Positions 45,766 to 59,230 of a stretch of DNA of 64,000 nucleotides are shown here, piece by piece. Location: NCBI RefSeq assembly GCF_964340395.1, contig NC_135559.1, positions 16,612,050 through 16,676,049 on the forward strand, written 5' to 3'. The first letter of the stretch is position 1. Each line of letters starts with the position of its first letter. The DNA comes from Glandiceps talaboti. Its lineage: Eukaryota; Hemichordata; Enteropneusta; Spengelidae. The translations under genes and the position numbers were made by a program. The notes under the pieces were generated by a model. The model was given only the letters and a program-made list of their open reading frames with translations. It searched no databases and was not told the DNA's origin.

Positions 45766-48700
45766 TTCAAATATTGCAAAAAAAAACCTTTCTCATCAAC
45801 TTCAAATAAATGTTTATCATTATCAACTTTAGCAACTTATGAAGTTCAATTACAAGTATTTTGTAGATTCTTCTTAATGTTTGGAGTGTTATTCTTATTT
45901 TCTCAACACTGCTGTAAAGGTAGTTTAATACTAGAAATGGTAAATTTGTCATAAAGCTATAATCAACAAGTACTTTAATCTAATTTGCTTTCTATATGAG
46001 ACTTAAAGCCTTGAGAAAGTGTCAATTATTTGCCAGTAAAAACATACATTGACAACAAGCAGTATAATGTTAGTTGCTTTCATTATCTCTACACAAAAAT
46101 AAACATCTTGAGAAAATGTCAATGATTTTACATCTTGAGAAAATGTCAATGATTTACTTTGAGAGTTGAATCCACCTAGCGTCGTAATAATTATAAATTA
46201 ATTTATTTCAGAGTGATTTAAATAATTTTAGCTGAGAGTATATGTTGTGTAGATGTTTTGCAGGGATTTCACTTATAGTGATTACGAAAAGCCATAGAAA
46301 ATTAATTTTCAAATTACGTTTTATACCATTTTTGACACATTTTCAACAAAATTGTTATTTGTATATATACCCTTTTCAACTAACCATATAAACAGACATA
46401 TTGTCAAGCAAAGTGTTTTTGTATGTATTCGGTCAGTTTTCAAGTGATCGCTGCATTTCAACTTCACTGAGTTAGTCATGTTTTCAAGCAAAGTGTTCTT
46501 GTATGTATTCAGTCAGTTTTCAAGTGATCACTGCATTTCAACTTCACTTTATATAGTCAATTTAAAATGTAGGGACTGATGAGGCATTTGTTTGACTGAC
46601 ATATGACAAAATAGCAGTTAGGTCAAATGTCAAAGATAACATGAAATGAGTTTTAAGTTCTGTGACTCAGACAGTTTATTGACTGGGTTTGAAGAACATT
46701 TTATATTGTTAAGTTATGACAATTTGACAAGACATTGTGTGTTTATTTAACACATCTGACATTTTCTTATTCAAATGTATGCAAATTATCTATATTAGTT
46801 GTTGTATCCACGTTTTGTCATGTGTCAACAGTGGCATGAAAGGTCACAGGTCAATACCACTTGAAATAAATTTTACTGTGCTATGTGTGTCAGGACAGTT
46901 TGGAGACTGAGAGTTTACAAGGTTATGATATAAGTGGAAAGCGCAGACCTGCGCCTGAATAGTGTTTTGCAGTACAATATCTAAGATAATTAGTATCCAT
47001 GGTTTTGTCACGTCTCAACAGTGTCATAACTGTCACAGATACATCAATAATACTTAAAATAAATTATATTGCGTGCCAGGACAGTTTGCAGACTGAAACA
47101 TAGAGTTCATAGAGCTATGATATAACTGGATAGTGCAGACCTGACTAGTGTGCCCTTTTGATAATGATAAAAACTTTTCTTTTCTGTATATTCACCTGAG
47201 TAAGGGATAGGGACAACCCAAATATGGATGTCTCCAGGAATTGTCGTCAAAATGCCACAGAGGGCGCATTTCACTTGCCAAAGTTAAATCTGATGTAGGT
47301 TTTTTAACACAACATTTGTTTGCTTACAATGCAGCTTTGTGAAAATGTATTCATTATATTACACAACTGAAGAAGCCATGCATGTTTTTTTCTAAATGTA
47401 TGAATTTACCCTAGATGTGAATTTAAAATAATTATCACAGTAGTTTACTAATACTTAACTCTGAGTACAGTACAAATACTTGTTTTAGGTTTTCCTCAAG
47501 TTTCATGAACTAACACAAAACTATTTTTCCCATCAAGTTCAAATTCATGTTCATCATTATTTTCCTTGATGTCATTTTTAACAACTTGCAAAGTTTTTAT
47601 TACATGTATTTTGTAGACTATTTCATGTAATATCATACAACCTGAACCCATGACAAAAAAAAATCGCTTTCATTCTTCCTAATTTTCAGGGTCCTAAACA
47701 TCTTTTTGTGAACACTACTGTAAAGGTAGTTGCTAGAAATGGTAAACTTGTCATGAAAATATAGATTAAGAAATATACATAGTTTAATCTAAATTTTTCT
47801 CTATATGAAACTTAAAACCTTAAGAAGGTGTCAATTATTTGTCATGAAAAACATACATTGACAAGTAGTCTAATGGAAGTTCCTTGATTCCTACATGAAT
47901 CTAAATACCAAGAGAAAATGTTAATTACTTGACTTTGAGAGTTGAATTGCATCATTTCTGCCATGCTGTTTCTTAATAACTAAATCAATTCATTTTAGAG
48001 TGATTTAATGTTTGCTGACTATATGTTACATGCATGTGTAGATGTTATGTTTGGATTTTAGTAATAGTGATTAAATTCAGATACATTTCCACATCGAAAA
48101 TTTATTTTCACATTTTATATCAGTAAAAAGACAACAAGTGTAATGAAAATGGCAATAGCTGCATTAAACATGCAGTACTAAAGTCATAATTATAACTTTC
48201 AATTTGTAATAATCTTTTTAATGACAAGGTACTTTTCATACTTATATACAAGGCAGTAAATATCATTTAAAGTTTAATATATACTTTGAGTCTCGAGTTT
48301 TACTGAAAAAATAAATATCTCTGTTTTCTAGACTTGTGATATGTTTTCAAATGACGTACATCACTTTAAACCTTTAAAACAATATACAGCCTTGCAAAGG
48401 ACTATTATTTTTATACTCTTGTATTAGAGTCTTGCATTTTATTGAGACAAAAAAAAATACTTTTCAGAATGTCAAATCTGATTATTATTCATTTCTTAAT
48501 TAAATGAGACCCAGTCGCCTCGCTGGTTGACTCAGCATGCCCTTCATGTAGTTACTTCACAAGTATTTATTACAGTTATAGTTTACACACAAACACATAA
48601 TTGTTTGTTAGAGCATTGCGATTTTTATACAGTGATTTACAACTGTTAACTAAATGGCCTAGGGGACGCATGTTTGCGTTACAACCCATAAAATATTATA

Positions 48701-49485
48701 GTCTACCTGGACTGGCTGAATAGACATATGTACATCGAGAGGTAAGAATTTGTAACACTATAAAAATACACAATTTTGACACGGGCTTACATCGTCTTTC
48801 GCAGATGATACAATCATTGAATTTAGAGACTAACTAAACTTCATCTACACTTGTCAATACCATACTCACTGTAATGTAAGTGTAACCCTTACACTGTTCT
48901 GTATCACTGGAGTAGTGTGGGGACCAAATATCTGCAGTTGGTACATGGTTGTGTGTTAAAAGCGCAAACACCTCACGTAGGAATAAGTCATAGACAAGGT
49001 AAAAAGGTGTTTGTTTCACCTGGACTAATGCAATAATATTTCTATCATAAGAACATTACATTGTCACATAAATACCCAGGTGTTCAAAAAAAATGTACAG
49101 GATGGGTTTCATGAGGAAACGAAAAAAAGCAAAGCATAGTAACGAAACTCCAATATTATTCCAGCATCTCTTTCAATTTCCTGATTTAGATTACAGTCAG
49201 CAGGTTGAATTAGGGTTCTACAGGAATGCATATCTACTTTGCAAATTGTAATATTTAATTGCCGTCAAGTTGGACAAACCAAGGAAAGTACATTTGTAGT
49301 GAATGAAGGCGATTAATTTTAATTTTCGGAACATGGGTGTTTATCCAAGATGGCTACCATTGGTTGTGTGCTATGTGCATTGAAGTCGATACATTAGCTA
49401 TAAGATACAGTATGACTATATAGACCTTAAGAACGCTCTATGCAAGTCCAGCTCTATCCTATCGATCACTGTAACATTTCGTTAG

Positions 49486-51370
49486 GTTTTGAGACTGGTT
49501 TATGTAATGTTTTCATGTGCCCACTATCTCACTACAGTTTAGCAGAATGGGTTTCATCACCACATCAATCATTTTAAGATTTAGTTAGATAGGGATAGTT
49601 GTTTCTAAAAAGAGGTCTTGTTTTAGTTTAAACAGTGCCTTCAGTGCTCTATATCTTAGGTCATCTTGTGCCCTGTGTAGTTTGTAAGAGGGGACACATT
49701 CTAGTACTTGGTTGTTTATGTAGAATTTAAATTTCTCTAGGCAGTTTCCTTCCTTATTGAAAATCACAATCTTCGATAAAGCAATATTTGTAGCTAAGTG
49801 CCATTTTTCACAGATTTCGACTGAGTTGAGGGCATTTTGTAAACTAGTATTAGATCCGATTTCCATAAAAACATTAAATAATCAACCTATAGTAAGTAAG
49901 ACAGCCTGCTCGTTAAAAGAGTTGGTGGGTCATTGTGTAACAAGTGAATTTGTCTTTTTATATAATTTACATAGATATTAAATATTAGGAGCTGAGGCCA
50001 TCCCCTTGTCTAATACCTCTCGGAATTGAAAATTAGCTGATCACACTATTTTTGTCTTAACACATCCAATTGCGTTTGAAAATATACCTTTGATTACTTT
50101 ATAAAAACGTCATGTGATGCCATTTTGTTGACTTGTTTTGAAACCACCTTCATGCCAAATTGAGCCAAAGGATTTATTCAGATCGATAAAGCATGATAAA
50201 TCTATTGATCCTTATCTTGGTATTTTGTGATTAACAGGTTAATAACAAATGTGTGATCACTGGTACTGAATTTAGGTAGAAAGCAAACCAGTTATTTTAT
50301 TATAATATTATTTTTTGTCATTGAATTCACCAACCATCTGTTTCAGGACCAAAGTAAGTAGTTTACTCGAAAAATGATCGGAACAATTAGTGGACGAATC
50401 GTTAATGATATTTGAAACGAAAAGTATGATGCCACGATAGTTACTGGGATCTGTCTTGTCTCGCTTTTCGTAGATCGGTTTAATTATACCCATATTCAAG
50501 CAGCTAGGGAAATGACCACTTATAATAATTAGATTAATAGGTTTATGAGTGTGTTTAATAAGTCTGTTCCTGCTGACTGTAATAATTTCATTGGTTATAT
50601 TATCTATTTCACGTATTCTATTTTTGTGCTTGAGTATACTTATTGGTGAACTGCTCGGGCTAGTTTGTTTCACTTTTAAAGTCTCACTTTTTTAACAGCC
50701 CTGTATTAAAGTTTTTGTTTTGTTTGTAACCGCTAATTCTCAATTGATGATTAAATGGGTCTGTTCTAATTGAGATATATTTTGTGTGTACCATGTTAGC
50801 TTTCTGGGTTCCTTCTTTGTCATTCTAAAAACCCGAGTTTTTTAACCTTTGCCAGCTGCCTCGTGATTAATCTTCTCTCTCAAAGTTCTTAGCAAGTACT
50901 AAAACGTCATGGTCAGTACTACTACCTTTTGTCTGGTGGCATGTGAATTTACCCATAGAGCCATCAGGGCAGCGACCATTGAGAATTACAATTTCTAAAG
51001 AAATACACAGTTCCAGAAATAATTCACCATATTGTTGTTGTTTTTTGTAATCGCTTGTGACTGACTCTGTTTCAAATGTATGGTGGATGCCGATGAGTGA
51101 TACTCCAGGTTTGGATGAATCACGGTATCGTTTTTCCATTTAATATGGGCATTGCAATCACTAGGATGATTTGGCCTAACTTAAAATATTTTGTGGCATC
51201 TGTTTTCTAATAGCTATTTCAGGTTAGTGTCTTTCCTTTTGAAGATGCTTTAGAATTGTGGCCTCATATCCGCAGTGCAAACACAAATATTTTTGTCTAA
51301 ATCAAACATGCTTTTATCAAGGCGAGTCCAGATAAAGTCTTTACAGCAGCTTTTCGTTTGTCTTATTCCA
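49486..51370 (-). mobile_element. Non-LTR retrotransposon fragment in copy 5
   Basis: The best preserved of the set. Endonuclease end at 50867-51139 (LFLELCISLEIVILNGRCPD, MGKFTCHQTKG), reverse transcriptase N-side at 50308-50673 (IDNITNEIITVSRNRL, then FPSCLNMGIIKPIYEK) and C-side at 49585-49866 (IVIFNKEGNCLEKFKFYINN). The active-site codons 49878-49889 read stop-V-D-Y. It encodes EN followed by RT like typical LINE ORF2, but is incomplete and dead. Confidence 0.85.
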
Positions 51371-51385
51371 TATTAACACTTTTGT

Positions 51386-51463
<78 letters not shown>
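50481..51463. repeat. Direct duplication, left copy
   Basis: It matches 53571-54562 almost base for base, from TAATTATACCCATATTCAAG to the end of the (CA)n tract, more closely than either matches other array copies. Confidence 0.85.
51386..51463. repeat. (CA)n microsatellite, copy 5 (left)
   Basis: CA tract with one TA and one AA interruption, about 38 units, at the end of the left duplicate. Confidence 0.93.
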
Positions 51464-52440
51464 ATAACGTATTACGCCCTAGACAATAATAGATGTAAAC
51501 TTGTGTTCACAAGCCAAACATGTGACAATACTAGACCACAACGAAAACTGTGAAAAATTTACAGGTCAGTCTCATTTTATATATGGACAACAAAATTAGG
51601 TCGGTCACAGATCAATTTACATGATGCAATGACTCGGAGCGTACTTCCATATGCTCGGAGCAAATCGAATCAATTAGTGTATTATGGGACCAACAAATAT
51701 ATTGTGGCACATGTCCCGATACGCCTTCTTGAAGTTTCCCATTGGTATTCTAATAGCTAGTATATTTATTCGAGATGAAATATGTTTACTTTTTTGTTAA
51801 ATGCACTGTTCAAAATTAAAGGCGACGCGAGTACGATTGGGCTAAAAGTATGCTGTCCTTGGCCCGGAGATGCCGTCAAACGTCACGACGGTATCGTAAT
51901 GCTTCTTGTCGGCAAATAATAAAAAATCAGAAAAATAAAAGTCAATGAATGTGAAACACGCGACATTCCAAGTGTTTATATATATCTAGTCTAGCCGTTT
52001 TGATTTATTTTGCCATAATATTGGGAGATCATATTTTAGCATTTATACCCACAGACACTGCCAATTAGTCAGAAAGTGTGAGTAAATATCGGTAAATGTT
52101 GGTTAATAAGACATGTAGAGTGTAGTTTTTGTTTACCGATGTCTGTTACAACCACTAGCAATGTATTTTTTCACAATGCTGTTGAGTTTTGTTCACCTAG
52201 TGACTATGCTCGTCATAGGCTACGTGCTATCCATGTCTCCTTATGACGTCATAAAATCCCGTGGTCTAGGTGGGACCGGAAATACCCGAAAACTCTCGAA
52301 GTAAATCCGAAGGGAAGTGACTGAAAAAGGGTCATTTTAAGGTGTTTGCAGACGCTTTTGAAAAGTTTTAAAACCAGAATGCATTTCACAAACATGTCGT
52401 CTAGCAAATTAGCGATAGTGAATGTGAGCATTTTGAATCA
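51464..52440. other. Foreign segment without a gene, promoter-like sites
   Basis: Not repeated elsewhere in the window. It contains a consensus CRE (TGACGTCA at about 52243) and an ETS-like CCGGAAAT (about 52275) in a locally less AT-rich stretch. No open frame is convincing. It may be captured host DNA or part of the inserted element. Confidence 0.35.
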
Positions 52441-52978
52441 CCTTTAAGTCAATATTAAAATCACCCATTATAATACACTGTGATTTGTCTAGTTTGAAAG
52501 TGTTTAACACTTCAATTAAATTGGTTTGAAACTCTGTTAAGTTTGTGTTTGGGCGCCTATAGATTATACCTATGACGACTTTCTGGTTCTCAATACATGT
52601 CTCCAACCAAAGTGTCTCAGCATGAACAACCTCAGCTTGTAAAACTTTATACTTTATAGACGAAGAGATATATGCTCCAACACCTCCACCCCTGGTTCCC
52701 ACACGACAATTGGCTTCAAATGAATACCCTTTCAATGAAAATAAATTTATATTTGAGATATTCCATACTTCTGAAATGCCAATAATACTAAAGTTCGTTT
52801 GTATGACGTCTTCATAGAAAAGTCTTAGACTATCAAAGTTTTTGTTCAAAGACCTTACATTAATATGAGATACTGAAAATGAAATATTGCCTTCACTATT
52901 AAAGTTAACATTAAAGTGTTGTGGTGTCAAGGCTGAATTTCTTACATCAAATAAATATTCACATGTGTCATCGACCAT
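52409..52978 (-). pseudogene. Endonuclease (APE-type) of a second non-LTR retrotransposon, truncated
   Basis: This is an open frame of 189 residues from MVDDTCEYLF. It shows the AP-endonuclease-like motifs in order: VSHINVRSLNKNFDSL near residue 37, IIGISEVW with the catalytic Glu near 70, GGGVGAYISSS, an ETLWLE stretch, VIGIIYRRP and IIMGDFNIDL at the end. After that the LINE match stops, so the rest of the endonuclease and all of the reverse transcriptase are missing. The order after ORF1 on the same strand is that of a CR1/L2-like LINE. Its sequence differs from the LINE in the array units, so it is another family. Confidence 0.85.
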
Positions 52979-53025
52979 TTAGAAATCGACATGAGATAAT
53001 GTTACAAGAATACATACTGGTAAAG

Positions 53026-53589
53026 TTAATGAATCTTTCTAAGGTCACTTTCATTATTTATAATGATAGATCTAGCATCTTTGTTTTTCCTTACGTATAT
53101 GGTACCGTTATATGTCCAAAGGTAGCTGAACTTTGCTGACTTTCTTGCATCGTTAGCTTTACGAAGAAGCTGACGTTGCGTTTGACATAGATTTTCATTG
53201 ATGAAGATATTGCCGTCCTGTTGGTAACCGAAATTTCTTGTAGAAACGCCGTGCAGTTTTCGTCTGTTCTCATATACAGCATTTATTGCCTTGCGTGTAG
53301 TGAATCTGACGATTATTGGTCGCGATCGGAAATTTCTTTGTTACGGGTGTTGGTTTCCAGCTGGTTGAACGGGGTTCTGTTTTGTACCAATTCTATGTGA
53401 AATATCCACATCATTGGCAGTTATGTCGGGATGAATCTTCTGAAGGATGTCAAGAGTAATGGCATCAGTGTTTTCACTACCATCAGATTCCGGTACGCCG
53501 GCTATTTCTAGGTTGATTCTTCGATTGTATTGGTCAAGTGAGTGCAATTCTGTTTCGAGAATTGCAACTATAATTATACCCATATTCAA
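53026..53589 (-). pseudogene. LINE ORF1 fragment, in-frame stop
   Basis: The frame contains LHSLDQYNRRINLEIAGVPE and VDISHRIGTK, then TAA at 53341-53343, then in the same frame RPIIVRFTTRKAINAVYENR, IFINENLCQTQRQLL and a Lys-rich end with stop at 53026. This is the pattern of ORF1 proteins of CR1/L2-type retrotransposons, which coat the RNA as nucleic-acid chaperones. It ends 48 bp before the ATG of the endonuclease frame. The LINE-derived part begins at about 53570, where the duplicated flank starts, so the N-terminus is missing. Confidence 0.8.
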
Positions 53590-54488
53590 GCAGCTAGGGA
53601 AATGACCACTTATAATAATTAGATTAATAGGTTTATGAGTGTGTTTAATAAGTCTGTTCCTGCTGACTGTAATAATTTCAGTGGTTATATTATCTATTTC
53701 ACGTATTCTATTTTTGTGCTTGAGTATACTTATTGATGAACTGCTCGGGCTTTATAGTTTGTTTCACTTTTAAAGTCTCACTTTTTTAACAGCCCTGTAT
53801 TAAAGTTTTTGTTTTGTTTGTAACCGCTAATTCTCAATTGATGATTAAATGGGTCTGTTCTAATTGAGTTATTTTTTGTGTGTACCATGTTAGCTTTCTG
53901 GGTTCCTTCTTGGTCATTCTAAAAACCCGAGTTTTTTAACCTTTGCCAGCTGCCTCGTGATTAAAGTTATCACAATCTTCTCTCTCAAAGTTCTTAGCAA
54001 GTACTAAAACGTCATGGTCAGTACTACTACTTTTTGCCTGGTGGCATGTGAATTTACCCACAGCGTCATCAGGGCAGCGACCATTGAGAATTACAATTTC
54101 TAAAGAAATACACAGATCCAGAAATAATTCACCATATTGTTGTTGTTTTTTGTAATCGCTTGTGACTGACTCTGATTCAAATGTATGGTGGATGCCGATG
54201 AGTGATACTCCAGGTTTGGATGCATCACGGTATCGTTTTCCATTTAATATGGGCATTGCAATCACTAGGATGATTTGGCCTAACTTAAAATATTTTGTGG
54301 CATCTTTTTTCTAATAGCTAATTCAGGTTAGTGTCTTTCCTTTTGAAGATGCTTTAGGCTTGTGGCCTCATATCCGCAGTGCAAACACAAATATTTTTGT
54401 CTAAATCAAACATGCTTTTATCAAGGCGAGTCCAGATAAAGTCTTTACAGCAGCTTTTCGTTTGTCTTATTCCATATTAACACTTTTG

Positions 54489-54553
<65 letters not shown>

Positions 54554-54562
54554 AACACACAC
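53571..54562. repeat. Direct duplication, right copy
   Basis: Second copy of 50481-51463, including endonuclease codons of the array LINE (53936-54265, with GELFLDLCISLEIVILNGR) and the (CA)n tract. It continues into the normal post-CA spacer of the unit. Confidence 0.85.
54490..54562. repeat. (CA)n microsatellite, copy 5 (right)
   Basis: About 36 CA units with two AA interruptions near the end. Confidence 0.93.
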
Positions 54563-55211
54563 AATGACACAATAACACAATTCACAGCTGATAATACACC
54601 CAATAGAAGCTGGTTTACAAGCGTTTGATTGACATCAAAATGCATGCATAAAAAGGAAATATTGTATTCACAATGTTTATATTCATAACCATAATTTCCG
54701 CTTGGTATTGAGTGCATAGTTTTTCTCTCGTTGATCCAGCCAGTGTTAATCTCACCCAGGTCACTTGATTTATATTTTGTTTGCTTGTTACCATTACCTA
54801 CCACAGATACAAACAAGACCATAAATTTTACAGTGTTTGTGTTTTGTATGTAAGGACTTGGTATGAATAGGGCAACACCCACAACCCAAGCCCTTCCCTA
54901 CCCTATGCTAAAACATACAACATTATAAGATAACCACACGTTTTCGTCGTCGAAAATGACTGCTCTGAGAAATATTATAACTAGTTTGTAACTGAAACAA
55001 CCACCATAGTTGCACAAGTATGGCTATAATTTATGTCGTAAACTGTACAAGTTTGCTTTTATTCTGACATTTACGATCACATAAGAGGACTTGTGTTATA
55101 AGACTACAAAAGATGTATGTGCTTGGAATTTCAATGCAAATATATCACTAAAACGACCTGTTTTCACCAAATAACTTGTACATGTACTGTCTATTTTGGT
55201 CTTAACTCACC

Positions 55212-55341
55212 CTTGTATTTGTTTTAATGGTTTAGTATTTTTAATGTATATATTGTATATTTTTATCTCGACACTGTGTGAGAAGAGCCTTTGGCTCAAC
55301 AGTCTATCGAGTTTAAATAAAGTCTAATAATAATAATAATA
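55212..55341 (+). mobile_element. LINE/SINE-like 3' tail with (TAA)n
   Basis: An insertion of about 130 bp splits sequence that is continuous in other copies (TTAACTCCTAATTGTC). It has GAGAAGAGCCTTTGGCTC, a small hairpin, then AATAAAG and a CTAATAATAATAATAATAA tail. A microsatellite tail of this sort is typical of CR1/L2-like 3' ends and of SINEs that borrow them. It might be the 3' end of the family at 52.4-53.6 kb, but nothing here links the two. Confidence 0.6.
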
Positions 55342-57017
55342 ATTGTCTAGTCACATTTCACACTATCGACTTAGAACTTGATTTAATGTTTGCTGACTAT
55401 ATGTTATATGCACATGTAGATGATTTGTTTGTATTTTAGTTATAGTGATTACATTCAGATACATTTCCACATGGAAAATTTATTTTCACATTTTATACCA
55501 GTAAAGAGACAACAATTGTAATGAAATATGACAATAGCTTTATTAAACATGCAAGACTAAAGTCATAATTACAACTTTGAATTTGTAATAATTTTTTAAT
55601 GACAATGTACTTTTCATACTTATATACAAGGCAATCAATATCATTTAAAGTTATATACTTTGAGTCTTGTGTTGTAATGAAAATTTAATATTAGACTTGT
55701 GATGACGTACGTTAATTTAGACCTTTAAAACAATAAACAGCCTTGAAAGGATTATTATCTTTATACTCTTTATAATGCAATAACATTTCTATCATAAGAA
55801 CATTACATTTTCACATAAGTATCCAGGTGTTCAAAAAAGTATGCGTTTCATGAGGAAACGTAAAGAAAAAGCAAAGCATAGTAACGAAACTCCAATATTC
55901 CAGCATCAATTTCAATTTCCTGATCTAGATTTATGTGATATCTACAGTCAGATTGCGTTATAGGATTCTACAGGAATGCACATCTACTTTGCAAATTGTA
56001 ATATGTAATTGTCGTGAAGTTGGACAAACCATGGAAAGTATATTTGAAGTGAATGAAGGCGGTTAGTTTTAATTTTCAAAACATGGGTGTGTATTCATGA
56101 TGGCTACCATTGGTTGTGTGCTATGTGCATTGAAGTCCGATACATTAGCTATAAGATACAGTATGACTATATATGCCTTAAGAGCGTTCTATGCAAGCCC
56201 AGCTCTATCCTATCGAGCACTGTAGCAGAGTTTATTCTCCTGGCGCCCTCATTCCCAAATCATGAAGAACTACCCTGATTGCACTTACTTACTTATAAAT
56301 CAATATATTAATCTAGCAACGTAATAATGCATTAACATCGAGTACATAGAAAAGAGGAGTCGCCCAATATAAAGACAAGCAGGTAACCTGTACATGTTGC
56401 AGATATCATAACTTTAAATAAGGGACGGGAAAGTCTCGGGAGGGGAGGAGGGGTGTGGTGGTTGTCGAAATTTCCATCGGACCGACATCTCTGATCCCAT
56501 CTCTGCAAAACACAAAACACACTGACTCCCGATCACTTATGTATTTACATGTTTACTTACAGGACATGTCCTGCTTGATAAGATGGTGTTATTGTATCTT
56601 CAAGTTTGTATATGTAAAATGTGTGCGTTTATTTTAAGTTTTGTCATTGCTGATTTGCATTGTTGGGTTTTATTGTGTTCCAAGTAGTTTTCAAAGTAAA
56701 TATCCGTTTTGATTAGTGTATATTTAGTGTATTTTTTATTTTATGTTATTGTTTTATTTTATGATGCTAGACCTTGTTATCCTTCATAGTTTCCGTTACA
56801 TATTTTGGAGGAACATCTTCCAACTGTTCTTTAAACCTAACAATTAGTTTTCACTGGTGCAGTGGTTTGGGTCAGCTGTTCAGACCTGATCTACAAAGGT
56901 TTTAATGTCTTAATATTTGTTTCATGCCTGTGGCCCATGATTGTATTCCAGTTCATTCAAAATTAATGCTCAGACGGTAAGCTTCTTTAGTTAGAGTACT
57001 TTCAGCTTTCATCGAGA

Positions 57018-57095
57018 TCTGGCCATACACAGATGTTAAAATATTGGCTTAAGATCGATCTTAAGCCAATATTTTAACATTTATATCAGGCCAGA
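57018..57095. repeat. 78-bp palindrome at the copy 5/6 junction
   Basis: Same palindrome, centre between 57056 and 57057, with a few more mismatches in the outer arms. Confidence 0.87.
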
Positions 57096-57217
57096 TATTA
57101 GGAGGGATAACGACCTAACTCAATCAGGCAAGCTATGTTGGATGCTTTACAGTTTACATTTAGTAGGAATTTGCAGAACTGTATGTGTAATTTTTCCATT
57201 TGAGTTGAAAATTTCGT

Positions 57218-59225
57218 TAGGTTTTGAGACTGGTTTATGTTTTCATGTGCCCACCATCTCACTACAGTATAGCAAAATGGGTTTCACCACCAAATCAATT
57301 ATTTTAAGATTTAGTTAGATAGGTATAGTTGTTTCTAAAAAGAGGTCTTGTTTTAGTTTAAATAGTGCCTTCAGTGCTCTATATATTAGGTCATCTTGTG
57401 CCCTGTGTAGTTTTCCTGCAGTGCTCAATTTTATGGCAAGGTGAGTGTAAGCGGGGACACATTCTAGTACTTGGTTGTTTATGTAGAATTTAAATTTCTC
57501 TAGGCAGTTTCCTTCCTTATTAAAAATCACAATCTTTGATTAAACAATATTTGTGCCATTTTTCACAGATTTCGACTGACTTTAGGGTATTTTAATTTAC
57601 ATATATATTAAATAGTAGAAGCTAAAGCCATCCCCTTGTCTAATACCTCTCGGAATTGAAAATTGGCTGATCATACCATTTTTGCCTAACACATCCAATT
57701 GCGTTTGAAAATATATCTTTGATTACTTTATAAAAACGTCATATGATACAATTTTGTCTATTTGTTGGATAAAAACCTTCATGCCAAATTGAGTCAAAGG
57801 CTTTATTCAGATCGATAAAACATGAAAAATCTAATTATCCTTACCTTGGTATTTTATAATTAACTAGTTAATAACAAATGGTACTGAATTTAGGTAGAAA
57901 GCAAACTAGTTTTTTTTTATTATATTATTTTTTGTCATTGAATTTAATTGATGCCATTTTATCAATTTGTTGGAAAACCATGTTCATGCCAAATTGAGTC
58001 AAAGGATTCATTCAGATCGATAAAATATGAAAAATCTATTTATCCTTACCTTGGTATTTTGTGATTAACTGGTTAATAACAAATGTGCTCTCATTGGTAC
58101 TTTATTTAGGTAGAAAGCAAACCAGTTCTTTTATTATAATATTATTTTTTGTCATTGAATTCACCAACCCTCTGTTTCAGGACCGAAGTAAATAGTTTAC
58201 TCGAAAAATGTTCGGAATAATTACTGGACGAATCGGGAATGACTTAGCTTATGATATCAGAAACGAAAAGTATGATGTCACGATAGTTACTGGGATCTGT
58301 CTTGTCTCCCTTTTCATAGATCGATCGGTTTAATTAAACCCATATTCAAGCAGCTAGGGAAATGACCACTTATAATAATTAGATTAAAAGGTTTTTGAGT
58401 GTGTTTAATAAGTCTGTTCCTGCTGACTGTAATCATTTCAGTGGTTATATTATCTATTCCAGGTGGGTTGTTTTTGTGCTTGAGTATACTTATTGGTGAA
58501 CTGCTTAGGTTTTATAGTTTGTTTCACTTTTAAAGTCTCACTTTTTTAAACAGCCCTGTGTTGTAGTTTTTGTTTTGTTTGTAACAGCTAATTCTCGATT
58601 GATGATTGAATGGGTCTGTGCTCAGATTAATTGAGATATTTTTTGTGTGTACCATGTTTGCTTTCTGGGCTCCGAGTTTTTTAACCTTTGCCTGCTGCCT
58701 CGTGATTAAAGTTATCACAATCTTCTCTCTCAAAGTTCTTAGCAAGTACTAAAACGTCATGGACAGTACTACTACTTTTTGTCTGGTGGCATGTGAATTT
58801 ACCCTAGAGTCATTGGGGCAGCGACCATTGAGAATTACAATTTCTGAAGAGATACACAGATCCAGAAATAATTCACCATATTGTTGTTGTTTTTTGTAAT
58901 GTCCTGTGACTGACTCAGTTTCAAATGTGTGGTGGATGCCGATGAGTGATAATCCAGGTTTGGATGAATCACAGTATCGTTTTACATTTAATATGGGCAT
59001 TGCAATCACTTGGATGATTTGTCCTAACTTAAAATATTTTACGACATCTTTTTTTCTAGTAGCTGATTCAGATTAGTGTCTTTCCTTTTGAAGATGCTGG
59101 AGGCTTGAGGACTCATATACGCAGTGCAAACACATATATTTTCGTCTAAATCAAACTTTTATCAAGGCGAGTCCAGATAAAGTCCTCACAGCAGCTTTTC
59201 GTTTGTTTTATTCCATGTTAACACT
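57218..59225 (-). mobile_element. Non-LTR retrotransposon fragment in copy 6
   Basis: Reverse transcriptase C-side (57315-57530, LEKFKFYINNQVLECVPAYT) and endonuclease end (58749-59009, LFLDLCISSEIVILNGRCPN) survive. The segment with the active-site motif is deleted near 57595. About 210 bp around 57746-57950 is tandemly repeated at 57951-58158. Confidence 0.8.
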
Positions 59226-59229
59226 TTTG

Positions 59230-59230
<1 letters not shown>

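Larger units (their letters stand above)
42291..49485. repeat. Array copy 4
   Basis: About 7.2 kb and closest to copy 3. It shares the ~88-bp tandem duplication (near 46405 and 46487) and the two separate 48-bp remnants (45684-45765 and 47430-47482), and is bounded on both sides by the short junction. It has no visible large insertion and best represents the basic unit. Confidence 0.87.
49486..57217. repeat. Array copy 5
   Basis: It contains the LINE fragment, a ~985-bp segment present twice (50481-51463 and 53571-54562) with 2.1 kb of foreign DNA between, then spacer. A ~130-bp retroelement tail (55212-55341) follows, then an abrupt join near 55380 that skips about 3 kb compared with copy 4. 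A further join near 55771 skips about 600 bp. It ends in the long junction with the 78-bp palindrome. Confidence 0.82.

Noticed and set aside
53091-53282. 63-residue minus-strand frame starting MLYMRTDENC
   Set aside because: It is out of frame with the LINE ORF1, which is readable through the same bases.
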